DNA from: Dirofilaria immitis
Taxonomy: Eukaryota; Nematoda; Chromadorea; Rhabditida; Onchocercidae
Assembly: GCA_024305405.1 (NCBI GenBank)
Contig: JAKNDB010000086.1
Location: forward strand, 1,177,001 to 1,241,000
Direction of reading: 5' to 3'
DNA length: 64,000 nucleotides
In this document: positions 1-15,772 of the stretch, piece after piece
How the letters are laid out: every line of letters begins with the position of its first letter
Numbering within the stretch: the first letter of the stretch is position 1
The notes under the pieces: model-generated
Database searches by the model: none
The model's input: the letters and a program-made list of their open reading frames with translations, nothing else
What the model was told of the DNA's origin: nothing
Program-made: the position numbers and the translations under genes

Positions 1-73
1 TTTCAAGTTTTAAAATCAACCAATTTATTGATGAAGATTTTCTAGAATAAGCTTCTAAAACTTTTGAACTTAC

Positions 74-282
74 TAGCAGGTCTCTGATTGGATTGTTGCT
101 CCACAATGTTTTTTCGTATTGGGTAATGTATTTTTTCCTGCAATGAGTCGAGACAATGTGATAGATTGATAAAATTTCATCCAAACTGCGTGATAGATTG
201 ATAAAATTGCACCAAAACTTACCATTAGTCGTCCTGAAATACCGCTACGTTTCCTCAAAAACGGTTTCGGCGGATGCACCAT
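74..282 (-). CDS. 5' end of an unrecognised gene, cut by the window edge
   Basis: Two in-phase exons are visible. The first, 223-282, starts with ATG and encodes 20 residues beginning MVHPPKPFLRKRSG and rich in basic residues. It ends at a good GT donor (gtaagt) in phase 0. The second, 74-137, follows an acceptor ending ttgcag and encodes EKIHYPIRKNIVEQQSN before another gtaagt donor. The rest of the gene lies left of base 1. I do not recognise the protein. The matched phases, two strong donors and the acceptor support a real gene; a longer unspliced reading of the first exon runs through the intron and should be ignored. Confidence 0.5.
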
Positions 283-1036
283 TGAGAACAGATCAGATCA
301 CCTAAAAGCAATGCTATATATCAAACTCTTATAAAAATATTTTCCCAAGTTTCAAAAAGACATAAAGGAACTACAATAGAAAGACCGAAAACTAACAAAA
401 TTTTAAGGAAAATCGTTCAGGAAGAAAATAAAGCATGCTGTGGAAAGCAAAATAATATGTTGCAAGAAATTTAGAATTTTCCAAATGACATGCTTGTATC
501 AAACAGAAATAATTAAGAATGAAGATAGAGATGACGCAAAAGAAAAGGCGACAAAAATGATAAAAATCGCGATAATTATTCCGAGAAGAATATCAACGAC
601 TTGTGGAGCCGGAAAATGATATGTAATCGACATGGCCGTCGGTCACTACACATTTGATTTCACGATGCTAATCCTTCAAAGACAACAGGAACATTCCTGG
701 ATACATCAGTCATTCTACACCATCTTTTACTTACTTATTTGTAAAAAATAGGGATAGCCGCGTAAAACCATTCGGCCAAATGGATGGACTACATTGAGCA
801 GATATTACTGATAGATGTGGTGCGTAAGTGATTGCTATTTGCTGATTGGGGCGGGTGTTGTGTGTCAGTGTCTTTTATAAAGATTCCGAATTCATTCACT
901 TTTTAAACATTATATTCCAGTGGAAGTGATCGGTCTTATCCAATTTAGTTACCTCATTGGAGTTGCTTACTTTTTGACTGTCTCTTCCATATATAACTCA
1001 AGTTATCTGGCATAATTCTACTTGTTTTCAGCTGTG
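283..1036. other. Intergenic, divergent promoter interval
   Basis: Lies between the start of the left-edge minus-strand gene and the start of the next plus-strand gene. It is A+T rich with no open frame of note and no repeat that I could see. It probably carries the promoters of both genes. Confidence 0.4.
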
Positions 1037-1751
1037 ATGGCAAGCAATAATGTGGAAGCTGAGACATTTGAGATTTCTTCAACCAGTTACCAATACCCAT
1101 CGAACTCTTTTCAGAGGTCTCAAGTTCTTTTTTTCTAGTCCGTAGAATGAAATCCGCCTCGGATGCTTTTACTTAATTATACTGGTGATATACATTCTTT
1201 GTATTTTGTTCCTACAAATCGTTAACTCATAGAGGACGCAATGAAAATCTGTATTCCTTATCGGACGTTCATGGCGACAAATAACGGGTTTTTGTTTCAT
1301 CTACAGTGCAATTGGACAAAATTTCCATTAGCATTGAGCATTGTGGATTGGAATAGTTTGCATTGAGAATATTCTCGTATATGAATTATGCTTCAGAAAG
1401 AGAAGACGTTTACATGCTAATCAACGTGCGCAACTTATTTATCAGAAAATTGTAGCAGAACGAAAAGCTGAGAAAGAAAAACGTCAATTGGAAAGAGAAA
1501 AGAGGCAAAAAGCTTCGGAAAGTTATTCCTCAATTAAACGGAAAATGAATAAGGCATTATCAAAAAGAACAAACGAGGACAGCCAAATCTCAATGCTCAA
1601 ATTGAAGTTTTATTGGAGAAGATTGAAAAACAAATGGAAAAATCATAACTATCTTCCGTTTTTCGTCTCAAAGTTAAAAGTTACAGCCAAAATATTGTTA
1701 TTGTATTTTGATTTGAAACCTTTGATTTTACGTTCTATAACTGTTCTGTAA
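1037..1751 (+). CDS. Unrecognised gene, probable membrane protein with a basic coiled tail
   Basis: A likely start at 1037 lies six bases after a ttttcag acceptor of spliced-leader type. The first exon encodes MASNNVEAETFEISS and further Ser/Tyr-rich residues, ending near 1116. The last exon ends with a stop at 1749-1751 and encodes a long basic helix (QKIVAERKAEKEKRQLEREK near its middle) after a hydrophobic stretch (WIGIVCIENILVYELCF). Between them, 1250-1345 holds hydrophobic reading (FCFIYSAIGQNF, PLALSIV) that is split among frames. This suggests either unrecognised introns or small frame errors as seen elsewhere in the window. An AATAAA-type signal follows at about 1756. Function unknown; a two-span membrane protein with a cytoplasmic charged tail is an inference. 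Confidence 0.4.
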
Positions 1752-1985
1752 CTAAAATAAATACTCAGAAAAAACAGTTTCATCGAATTTTCTGCGTTAA
1801 TTCAAATGGCAGAACCAACTCTTACTTTACTTTGATGTTCTAACTGCAACTACAAGAGCATACTTCACTGATAACACTTGGGCCAACAACATATTCATCT
1901 AAATTCAAATTTCACTAACAATGCGTTATTTATTATCAAACATAGATACAGTGACTATATACATCATCATTTCAAATTTCAGTTT

Positions 1986-2790
1986 ATGAATTTGGATAAA
2001 CTCGAATTCGTAAAAGAACAAACAGGTGTTCGCTTCGTAATAGGTGGAAAAACGCAATTATCTAAACCAAATGAATTTCACTACCGATGTAATTATCTTT
2101 ATAGGGCGGCAAGTTTACTTTGTTCACGTAAGTTTTCCATGTGTTGAATTTCAGATGTAAGCTTCTAGAAGTTTCTGAATGTATACTTTTGCTTCAGAAT
2201 CACCTGTGAACAGTGGGTTGGAAACGATTAGTAAATTTTATCTTCGTGAAATGAAAGAACTGTGTTTGGGTGAAATGGTACGATTAGAAAAAGATTTTGG
2301 TCGTACGATTTGTAAGCGCTGCAAGAATATTTTTGTTGCTCGTTTTGATGGAACTCAGTCAATCACTATAAGGCAATTGTTAAACCTCAAATTGGCTTAG
2401 TTTGAATTACTGAATTACTCACTTTTCTAAATAGAGATTGTAATTCAATAGTTATTTCATAACGGAAAATCCAGATTTAGGCTATATGTTAAATATAAAA
2501 ATTATAAGTACAGATTTCTAAATTTAGGAAAGCCCATGAACCATAGATAGAAGACTGTGATCTTATTTTCTAAAAACCCTGAAAAAATTTAAAAGTTTTA
2601 ACAAAACATAATGAAAAAAGATTACATAGATTCTGTCGCCTTTAATTAGAAACTTCCAGACTCAACAAAAAAACAAATGATAAGGATATGCCTCAGTTGC
2701 GGAGCTAAGAAGCACTTTCTAAGAAATAGTAGATACATTTCTCGGAATGAACGATGTCGACATCAAGCAGAGGCAGAAAAGCAGCAATAG
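1986..2790 (+). CDS. RPP21: RNase P protein subunit, Rpr2/RPP21 family
   Basis: Component of nuclear RNase P, which removes tRNA 5' leaders. Exon 1 (1986-2127) begins four bases after a tttcag acceptor and contains FHYRCNYLYRAASLL, the N-terminal helix typical of the family. It joins in phase to exon 2 (2198 to about 2385), with FYLREMKELCLGEMVRLEKD followed by FGRTICKRCKNIFVARFDG, the first zinc Cys pair. Exon 3 (from about 2650, stop 2788-2790) supplies IRICLSCGAKKHFLRN, the second Cys pair. Both CxxC pairs expected for the zinc ribbon are present. No clean GT donor in the right phase ends exon 2, so that junction is uncertain and may hide a one-base error. The 235-base gap from the upstream gene is compatible with an operon; that is inference. 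Confidence 0.72.
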
Positions 2791-3331
2791 GAAGTACCGG
2801 CTGAAGAACTTCATCAAGTATTTTTAGCATCGATTAATGTGTTGAGATGTTCCTTCTCTGTGGATTACTTCAATTTATTTTTTATCTCAGTTTATTTTAG
2901 TCCTTTCTTAATATTTCCGAATATAATTCTTCCACAAATTATGAAAAAGGCAATGTTTTTCGAGATTCATAATTCCGATATTAGCAAGAATTCACATTAT
3001 ATAGAACAAATGAATGTTCAAGAATTAACCACTTGCTCATGAACTTTAGTGATGAAAAAACTAACCATTTTCGTAATGCATTTTTAAATCAGTGATTCGA
3101 AATTTCATATTAATCTACATATCCTTTAGTGTTATGTCTCTAATTCCAAAAAATTTCGAATATGCAATTCTCAGCAAAATAATCAATTTTTTACCAAACA
3201 GTTGATGTAGTGATAAAAGATGGATGCAGAAGATATAGAACTACGCATTCTTTAGAAATTTAAGTACTTATCTAATGAAAGCATTTTAAATAATAACGAT
3301 GAATTTCAATTTTTATACATTAAGATGTTTG
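2791..3331. other. Intergenic between convergent RPP21 and WD40 genes
   Basis: 3' flanks of two convergent genes. Only short, compositionally random open frames are present. Nothing else noted. Confidence 0.4.
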
Positions 3332-6300
3332 TCATTCAGGTGATGCTTCGTTACTTATTTCTTCTAGGTCTCTTCTCGCTCTCACCATCAATTCGTCTTC
3401 TTCCTCACCGTTTTCTTATTTCCGGAAATTAAAAATTAAAAGCTCTTTTGTAAAACAATGCATTTAGCAAAAAAGAAATAAAAAAATGAGGACTAGTTTT
3501 TATAAAGAACTTACTTATTAGCATGGAATTCCCGTTTGCAATCGCTGCATTGTAGTCTGTTTGCTCACTATCAACCCTTTGAAGCTCCTAATAAGATAAA
3601 ATTTTTGTCAAATGCGTAGCAGCAACCGGTTAAAGAATAAGAAAAAAGTTAAGGCAAAGCAAAATAAGCTAAAAAAGTAGTGTATTTCCAATTACTAGTT
3701 TCAGTTACAGTTTTCAGAAATAGAGAAGCCAGAGCTTATCACCTCACTGCTTGCCCAGCTGTTTTCAGCAATTTCTGTCACAGATTTTTCATTACTTAAA
3801 CGGTGTATACATATTGCACGGTCTTCACCAACGCTAGCTATATACATTCCATCTACCGAAAACGAAAGATCTTTTACCTGGAATTATATTCGTAATTGCC
3901 GCAAAATCTTTTCTGAAAATTAAATTAAAAAGAAAATTTTTGAAGGGAATGGTTGAACTATATAACTATTCTAAATGCTAAATTTGGTAGGCTATTTCAT
4001 TGTTTCTTCAGGAAGAAATTGCTATGTGTTCATGACTAAGGATCATTATGAAAAGAAGACTCTTTGAAAACTTGAAAACCGAAATCAAATTGCAACAATC
4101 TTTTATCGAAAGTCAAGTATTTAAATAAAATGAACTACGGTAAAATTACTCCAGATAACTTTTAGAACGATGTTTTACTAATGATTTGTAACCATCACAA
4201 TCACTACTTTAGTAGTGCTTTTTAGAATTCAAATCCCAATAAATACTAAAAATTCATATTAATTTGTACAATGAATGTCCAGAAACTAACTACTCCCTCA
4301 TGAGCTTCTTGAAAAACGTGAAGTGCACAGTCTTGTGTGATGCTCCATAGAATAACACAACCATCGTTCGATGAACTTCCAAATCTGTAATTGATCAAAT
4401 TTTTACATAAATAAAATTCATCTAATCAATGGGTTAAAAAATTATGCAAAATGATACATTACATTTGCGGATCTCGAGGATTATATCTAACTGCCGTAAC
4501 ACAACTTCGATGACCACAGAAACTTCTAACCATTTGCGCCTTATCTATGCGACTGAAAATAATCTTTGAATTAATAAAAAGAAATTATAATTAATAACAG
4601 ATTTCCCTGTTCCTTACAGAGGGCCAACGAGCTCTAATTTGAAAACAGCTAACATAAAAAAATCGAGAAAAACTTTCTTCAAGAATTTGTGCAAATTTTG
4701 TGCACTAACTTCCTTCAAAATCTTACATCATATAAAGTTTAATGATCTTGTCGTCTGAGCCGGTTAACAAGCTGTCCGATGACGGAGAAAAACATGTTGC
4801 CCTTACTTTGATTGCATGTGCTAGAATCATTAGTTAATTGAAAAAAATCTCAGGCAATGAATGGAATTTTTCCATGTCGTAAAAAGAAAAAATAAGAAAC
4901 TAATATTGTAGTAATAGACCTTCAAAGAAAAATCGAACTTCAAGTTTTGGGGCATTGAGTATAGTGACGATTCCTTCATTGTTAGCTACGGCAATCATTT
5001 TATTGTCTGGACTCTGAAATATAAGTGAAACAGAGTTGAGAGAGCTTCACAAGTACTAGCATTTAAATGAATCAAAAACTAAATTAAAGCATAAGTGAGA
5101 TAAATTATTACACACATATAAAACATGAAAACAAAACACAAAGTTGATGTAAAAGCAGCAGTGATTTACATGTTATATAACATCATTTTAACGCTCGCTC
5201 CTTGTTTCATGTTTTTTTTATAATGATTTCTTATTTGCTACTATTTCACATTTACTCAGGTTGGACAGATTACTCAGAAAAAAATTTGATTTCAAATTCA
5301 AAATTCCTTCTTTTGTAAATTCAAAATTCTAGTCATAACGCAGGAAATAAAAATCTTAGAAGGGAGGATGTAATAATTGATCAGCAGAAGTTCGTAATTA
5401 TTAATTATCGGAAGCGATTGTCCTACAGAAAAAGTTATCAAAGAATTTATTTAAAATTATTTTCTTTGGGCAAAAATGCACTAGTTAACACGGTTATTAT
5501 TTTGATTAACAAGGACTGAACCTAATTATTGAAATTTGCGACTTGAAATTAGCTGTAAAAAATTTATCATTTTTTGGTCATTTTGCATTAATATATATTT
5601 CCGAAAAGAAAAAAATTGAAAAACACTAACATATGATAATGAAGAGACCTGCCGCGCTCCAGGAAAACTGAGGTTACCATCAGCAACGCTTTTCAAAGAC
5701 AATCGAGACAGAAATCCAGAAAAACTTACTGAAGTACGGAGAATTTTATAAACAACTTACACCAAAGTAAGCGCATTCTAAAGGAATGAAATAATTTGAT
5801 GAGTCTAGAATGGTTTTCCCAATATTTTAAACGTCATGTTAATTCTAAATCACCAAACAGCATTTTTGCCTCTATCGTATTTTCATCCAATTATAAAGAG
5901 ACAAACTACAATATATATTCAACGAAAAATATATGTCAAACTTGCTACTACGCAAAATTCTAAAATTTCAAAAATTTCGAGTGTTTTACCTGTAAGATAA
6001 CGAGTTCGACAGGGTGATATTCTAACATACCATTGTTCCATGAATCCCATATTGAAAATATCAGCATTGTATGTGAAGTTAGATAAAGACAAATTAAATA
6101 AATGCATCAAAGAATCGATGCCAACAACTGCTATCACTGAAACAAATATTGTAAAAATATTTATTCTGATAAGTACAGTTCACTGAGAGTAATAAAACTT
6201 GTAATGAAATTCTACTCCAGTTCTAAAATGTTTCGTAAAAGAAAAACCGTACTTTTACCATCAGGCGTAACATCAAAATCTTGCGCTCCGCTTCTCCATC

Positions 6301-6982
6301 CTTTGATTTCCAGCTTCTCTATCAATGTTCCTGGATCATTTCTATCTCTAAAATACTAAACATTTCATTAATTCCAAATCTTTGTAATCCTTATTTGGAG
6401 AGAATTATTTAGAAATAACATGTTAATATTTATATCACTGTTTAACGACCTATACAGATTATATTTCTAATATTAATTACATTAAGAATTACAAGTGTAT
6501 GACATTAGAAAACAAATATGATATAAGATAAAAACTAAAAAAGCTTAATATTTTTTGAAAAAAAGTCTTTTTTCAAAAAAATTGTAAAAAATTTTTTTTT
6601 GCTTTGAAAGCTTAATATTTTAAGTCCTTCAGAGAGCAAGCTTTGTCCGTCAACTCCTAAGAATAGTAAAAAAACTTACACGAGCCATACTTTGAGAGAA
6701 TCCTGTGCGCACGTTATTAAATAATTTTCATGTGAATAGGGATCTTGTACATAAGATACACCGATAATTGCACGACTATGAACTGCAAATAATATTATCA
6801 TCAGATGACAAGAAATAGTGGAAACTCAGAAAAACAGCTTCCTTTAGAAATTACGATATATGGAAATGATGAGATAAAATTCTATGCGTAAGTACTAAGA
6901 GGTACGACGAACCTTTTGGGATTTTCTTCAGAGTCGAGAAGCATTCATCTCTGCATGGTATTCCTTCGCTTAGGATTGTCAT
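3332..6982 (-). CDS. WD40-repeat protein, WDR61/SKI8-like
   Basis: Eleven exons on the minus strand: 6913-6982, 6680-6782, 6259-6347, 5990-6136, 4920-5013, 4727-4820, 4463-4552, 4294-4384, 3743-3877, 3515-3587 and 3332-3414 (stop). They join in phase to about 342 residues once a 40-base block in exon 4 is left out. WD40 blades are clear: YLITCAQDSLKVWL, SPDNKMIAVANNEG, SLLTGSDDKIIKLYM, GHRSCVTAVRYNP, GSSSNDGCVILWS and DGMYIASVGEDRAICIHRL. Blade order and spacing resemble WDR61/SKI8, an adaptor of the PAF1 transcription and SKI RNA-exosome complexes. The acidic C-terminal tail (ending about 50 residues after the last blade) is an addition to the human protein. Another seven-blade family remains possible. 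Confidence 0.7.
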
Positions 6983-7475
6983 CGATTCCTAAACAAACTT
7001 TTTCACACTTTAAAAGCACCCTGATCATTCATGAAGCTTAGTTCACATTGCCCGAACCGCTTTTCACTACACACCGGTTTGGTCAAATATATGGGTGTGT
7101 GTCTCTTGCTGTCTTTGTTCCTATTATTATTTCTTTTCAAGAATTAACGATTTGTGTCATATTTTAATATCTCTCTATTTTCCCACACATAATCTCATTC
7201 TTGATTTTCAATACTGTTAGTATTGCAATATTGTTCCCAACCGTTGTTTATCTAGTTGCTATTTTTGATTTCTTTATTGCCTTTTCATCCATAGAAATAT
7301 TATCCCGTTCAGTATTTTTACATACTTACTGATTTTATGCGACTAATATCTGAAAGTTTTTCTGTTGAACTTTATTTATTGAATTGAAGTTCGTGAAATT
7401 TTGAGCATCAAATACTGAATGTAAATGTAGTATTTTTTTAAATCTAGCCTTTGAAATTCATTATTTCATTAAAGG
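6983..7475. other. Divergent promoter between WD40 gene and rpn-8
   Basis: Head-to-head spacer of 493 bases, A+T rich, with no open frame of note. Presumed to hold the promoters of both housekeeping genes. No specific motif recognised. Confidence 0.4.
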
Positions 7476-10212
<2,737 letters not shown>

Positions 10213-11099
10213 GGATTAATTTATGGTATTCTTTTATTTATACTTTAGAGCAGTAGCAGTTTTTGAGCTCAATTTATTTTTGTATATTGGATATCACAAT
10301 GCTTAATTATATTCGTACAGTGCTTAGCATCAGTAGTAGTGAGCAATAATGTCTCTACTTGGTAGTAGAGTGAAATATCTTTTATTGTCGTCAATTATTT
10401 AAATGTGTAGCGTTCAATAATTTTTCACATTTATTTGCTCGATAAACGATACATGTTGATTTCGAGATTCTTATGTTTTATTAGAAACAATTTGATTGAT
10501 AATCAGCTTGTTAATTCAGTTATTGGTGAGATAATCAGAGGTTATACTCATGATGTAACAATAGAATAAATCAGTATAAGAAATGAAACATACCACTTTA
10601 ATTTTCGATATATTTGTTACAACATTCATTTTTATTATCTCGTATTCATTTTTATAATCTTATTGGGTTTTAATGAAGTATAATTTTACATTTTCTGTTT
10701 TACCTCTACAAATTCCAATTTCCAAATATTTTTATAAACCGGAGTAAAATTTAGGATGTGAAATTTAATTATATAAATATGGTACCACTTCATAATAAAT
10801 TTGTCTTTTAGATGTTATGCATAAGCATAAGGAATGAAATATTATATTTAAATTGAGCTTGAAAAAATGGTATAAATTGATAAATTTTTACACGTGAAGT
10901 CAGTTCATTTATAGCTGTGTGTAGTTATTACTTCCATACTAGTTATTATTTACGTTGTCATTTATTTATTGCATTAGATATTTACTGAATCTAGATCAGA
11001 ATTCGGGACGATTGCACTTATTGAAAATTTGGAAAAATTATAAATTTTAATGGTTTTCATTATTTCCTAAACAACCTGGAGTTAATTTCCAGAGATCCA
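10213..11099. other. Intergenic between rpn-8 and hexokinase
   Basis: A+T-rich spacer with only chance open frames. A tttccag acceptor at 11083-11092 sits eight bases before the hexokinase ATG and is a plausible spliced-leader addition site. Confidence 0.45.
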
Positions 11100-14000
11100 A
11101 TGCCAAGAGCCCAGTTCAGTGATTCTGCTTTAAAAATCCAGATGCAGACAAAAATTCGGCCAGAGGTAATCATTTGCCTCTGGTGATAAATTTATAAATT
11201 TTTCAGTAAAGAAATTAATTTTGTAAAATCTAAATTATCAGTGTTGTCCTCTTGTTGCTTCAATATTTATCAGCCTAAAAACTTATCAAGCATATCAGAA
11301 AGATACAAGTCGTCGTTTATGTTTCGATTCCAGATCAAAAAGCATGCAAGGAATTTATACTGTCCGACGATGATCTTATAAAAGTCTCAAAAATCATGGA
11401 AGATGAAATGAACAAGGGTTTACGTGACGAGACTAGTAAGATGCCAACATAAATAATAATAATTAAATACAATATTAATCTTAATATTTGTAATTTAAAC
11501 TGTATAGCTTCGGTATGACTTCTGTTCAACAGTGGATTACATTGTAGTTTTCGAGCATAACTCCTCAAAAATCCATTTTCAAAAATCTTTGTAACATATC
11601 AAACTTGAACTATGGAAGCAAGGAAAAAAACTGTATCATACTGATCATTCTACTGTAGGCTGCCTCAAAATGTTACCATCGTTCGTCCGGGCAGTTCCGA
11701 ATGGTACTGAGCGAGGTGATTTCCTGGCACTTGATCTTGGCGGCACTAATTTTCGGGTGTTATTGATTAAACTGAAGGGTGATACAGCTGAGATGACCGG
11801 GAAAGTATATCGTATATCAGAAGAAATTATGAGAGGTGTTGGCACTGCGGTACATCTTACATTTATTTTTAAATATACCAAGATATTTGCAAGTTAAACA
11901 ATCACAGTTTAGAAATAATTTATCCGAATCAAAAGAAACAACGAAATTGTCTGATTTATCGTCGTTACGATTTGCTGGTTCTTTCTAACATACAATAAAC
12001 TTATTGTCAAACTAATAAGCAAAAACAATCTGAAATTTAATGACTGAAGATGTTGGACATGGTAAATTGTACTAATTTCAACTTTTTAGGAAAGTGATAT
12101 ATTTTTTTGTTTCCTTAAATTAGCCATTCAACCGCAAAATAATTCACTAAATCTTTTAATTCAAATATTGTCAAGCTTTAAAAGATATCTGGGAAAAGAA
12201 AACAGGTTATTGTCTCTTTTCGAAGGAAGTTGTTCGTTATTTTCTAAGTTCTATGTTTCTTGCATTATGGATGGATGAAAAGCTTTCAACTTTTCAATTC
12301 TTTTTATCACCTCATTATTCTAATATCCTAATAATTCGGAACATTATTCAGAAAGAAATTGATAATCCGAAAAATAAAAGTATTAACATTGAGATTGAGA
12401 ACATGATAACATATAGATAATGGTTTCTAAATGATAATCGAAGGAATGAATATAGACATATATTTGCAACATATAGACATATAGGATAATGAATCATTTT
12501 CACAATGTTTCAGTGATTGAGTTCCGTTAGCGGTTTTGGGAAAAATTGATACATTATTTTGTCAATCTTTTTGAATTCGGTGCAAATATATATCTATATT
12601 CATTCCTTCGATTATCATTTAGAAATCATTATCAAATTAGATGGATTATTTGTGAAATATGAGGCGAGCTATCATATTTCCAAAATACCTCAAATCATCA
12701 TTTCTTTGTTCGTTTTAAAAGTAGATGAATTTTTATTTTTCTTTTTCTTCACAATATGATCAAATACAATTGCTATTTCCAGAAACTTTCATTATACCCT
12801 TTGTTTGGGTAGATTAAGGGTCTTCGATTTTATGACTGGATAAATTTATTAGATGGCAACATTTTGAATTTATGGTTTACTGAGGAAGATTGATTAAGAT
12901 GAAGCTTTACTAATTTTCCTTTTTTTTCTCTTTCTTTCATCTTTAGAATAGGATGAAGTGGTTAAATAATGGCACGGGATGACGTTAGATCATCAATAAT
13001 CGTCTTACAATTTCCTAATCAAAAACAATAAAAAGATATTTTCGATAGAAATGATAAATGGAAGATACGAGAGAAATGCCTGAGGTGTCAGCCAATCCCT
13101 TGAACTATTAAGACACACCAATAACCACATCATTAACTAACATCCATAAAAATTTAGATGGCCATTTCTGCGCTGTACAGAATGTTTTTCAACAACTTTG
13201 ACGAGCAATATATACTGCGATATCTATGATAAGAGTTTTTGATGGCATAGATAGTATAATTGACCTACTATGTAATCGTGTTGATTCTGTTGATAGTGCT
13301 TTACAGCTATTCGATCATATTGCACAGTGCTTGGCGGATTTTCTAGAAGAACATAACTTGAAAAAATCGAAAGAGTTACCTCTTGGTTTCACATTCTCAT
13401 TCCCCGTACAACAAGAAGATCTTACTGCTGGCATTCTTATTAGCTGGACGAAAGGTTTCAATGCAAAAGGAGTGGAAGGTCAAGACGTCGTTAAGTTCCT
13501 TCGAGATGCATGTAATCGGCGAAAGGTAGAAAGTGTCGAATTTTTCTATTTGATATTTTATCCTTTGCTTATTGCTTAACACTAAGTTTAACATTATATT
13601 TAATTATTCATTCACCAGACTTACCGAATAGACAACTTTGAATATCTAACTCTTAAAAATAAAAATCATTATTTCTGTTTCTTCCTTGAAACAATTTATT
13701 TGCATATATGTATTTTCTTCATTTTCATTAGTCTTCTATTTAGATATATAATTAAGAGTGATAATTTCATTTATGCAAATGTTATCAAGTTTTGGAAATT
13801 CAGGATATCAGTATTGATGTAGTAGCGCTGCTTAATGATACAGTTGGCACGTTGATGGCATGTGCTTTTAAGGAAAACACTTGCCAAATCGGTGTTATTC
13901 TTGGTACTGGCACAAATGCTTGCTACATGGAGAAGCTATCCAATTGTCCAAAATTTAAAAAATATGGATTTGATAAAGACAAATATCCAAAAGAAGTTAG

Positions 14001-15772
14001 TCGCAAATTATGATTGATTCTTTTGCTGAATCAAATGCAAACGATCAATATTTGCAAAGTTTAGCTCCTACTATGTGTTGTTTTATGATTCAGTGTTTGA
14101 AAGACATTCTAGATGATCATAAATATAGAGTGGGGAGCTTTTGGAGACAACGGTTGCATAGATTTTCTCCGCACAGAATTTGATAGAGATGTTGACAATG
14201 GATCCATTAATCCAGGCAAACATCTGTAAGTTTCCCTTTCCTTGAGTATTCTATTTTATGAAATAAAACACAATTATAAATTTGTTTTGTTTTTTATCCT
14301 ATTTTATTGGACATAGTTGTCATTTAAAATGAATTAATGAACTCATAGAAAATATTTGAAGTTTTGAAAAGATGATTTCGGGGATGTACTTGGGAGAGCT
14401 TGTGCGTCTTGTCCTCGTCAAACTTGCAATGAACAAAATGCTCTTTGATGGTGATTATGAAGCTATATCAAAGCCAAATTGTTTCTCAACCAAATTTGTC
14501 TCCGATATTGAGGAGTTCGATTTTTTCATTTCTCTTTATTATTTATGGATTTTCAAATCGTTTTCATATTACTTGAATCAAGTCCATTAATTCCCTGTTT
14601 GCTCATTCACATTGTTTGTCTTCAAACAATTTGTATGAAATGATGAAGATTAGCACAAAGTTAGCTCTTTTATTGCTATCCTTAATTTATATCTTAATCG
14701 TTTCTAAAAATGCTATTTATTGTCATTTTGCAATTTACTTAGACAAAAAGGTTTCGGAGATTTACGAAGAACGTTGCAAATTCTACAGCAAATTGGAATT
14801 AATAGAATAAGTGATAGTGACTGTCTTCATGTCGCATATGTCTGTGAAATGATTAGCACTCGGTACTTTTTTTTCTTATTCTATCCATTTATCTTTTGAT
14901 TTTCATTTTTAATTTTTATTTTTAAACTATTTTTAAGCTATTACTATTATTTTTCAAATAATTCGTTTCATTTTTCTTCCTGTCATACGTTACTTCGTAT
15001 CATCCTTGTTTCTTTGCAGGAAATATATATAATGACATTATTATTGTAACATTTTTCATATTAAAAATTATTACTCCAAACATTCCTTTTAATTTCATTC
15101 TTTGCTTATAAATTAAATTTGCACTCGAAATACATTATAAAAAATAAAAGAATAAATTAATAAAAAGTAAAAATTAAAATTATTAATAGTTTTGATAAAT
15201 GACAATCAGCTGAATTAAATTTATTATTATATAAATCAACCTTAAATTTCTTCCCCCTCCACATGCTAATTACTATTTACAAATTAAGCCATTTTCAGAG
15301 CCGCACATCTTACTGCTGCAGGTATATCATGCATTTTGAGTCGCATGCAAAAACAGTTTGTGACGATAGGAGTCGATGGGTCGGTATATCGATTTCATCC
15401 AAAATTTGGCAAAATTCTCGATGCGAAAATCAACGATCTGTTACCAAAAATCTTGATGTATAACTCAAATTTCTTGCGAAGTCTTAGATTCCACTATTTT
15501 CAATACCCTTCCTTTTAAAATTTCAAAAGTGTTCATTGAATTCAGAAATTTCTATCTAATATCTCTGGTCTAGCTAAGTCAAAGAAGCAGTTGCTATGTA
15601 GTAATGATGACGTAGGAAGAAGCATCTCCGATCATTCGATCGAAATTTCATTGAAAAAAATTACGCCAAAGAAGCTTTTCAGTACCAATTGATGCTGTCA
15701 GAAGATGGAAGCGGACGTGGAGCAGCGCTTGTTGCTGCTGTAGCTGATCGAATTAGGAAAGAACACGGCTAA
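11100..15772 (+). CDS. hxk: Hexokinase
   Basis: ATP-dependent phosphorylation of glucose, first step of glycolysis; cytosolic. Ten exons: 11100-11165, 11334-11435, 11659-11849, 13307-13525, 13804-13995, 14113-14225, 14362-14514, 14743-14862, 15299-15457 and 15683-15772. All internal junctions match in phase, giving about 468 residues. Clear motifs: [32 protein letters not shown] (phosphate 1), [11 protein letters not shown] (sugar binding), [14 protein letters not shown] with the catalytic Asp, [30 protein letters not shown]-type adenosine region and [12 protein letters not shown]. Single-domain length like other nematode hexokinases. Two places are off by one base, both at runs of five A: 11132-11136 in exon 1 and 15446-15450 at the end of exon 9, where one more A gives PKNLD joined to [11 protein letters not shown]. 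Confidence 0.93.
12416..12633. repeat. Inverted repeat with 53-base arms in hexokinase intron 3
   Basis: The left arm 12416-12468 is the near-perfect reverse complement of 12581-12633 (about two mismatches), separated by 112 bases. Both arms contain the core gaaggaatgaatatag or its complement. It lies wholly within the 1.46 kb intron between the third and fourth hexokinase exons. It could be a foldback or MITE-like element or a long RNA hairpin; no open frame or target-site duplication was obvious. Confidence 0.75.

Noticed and set aside
11309..11333. Upstream acceptor for hexokinase exon 2 at tatcaag
   Set aside because: It would keep phase but is a poor acceptor compared with ttccag at 11333; the latter fits if exon 1 has one more A.
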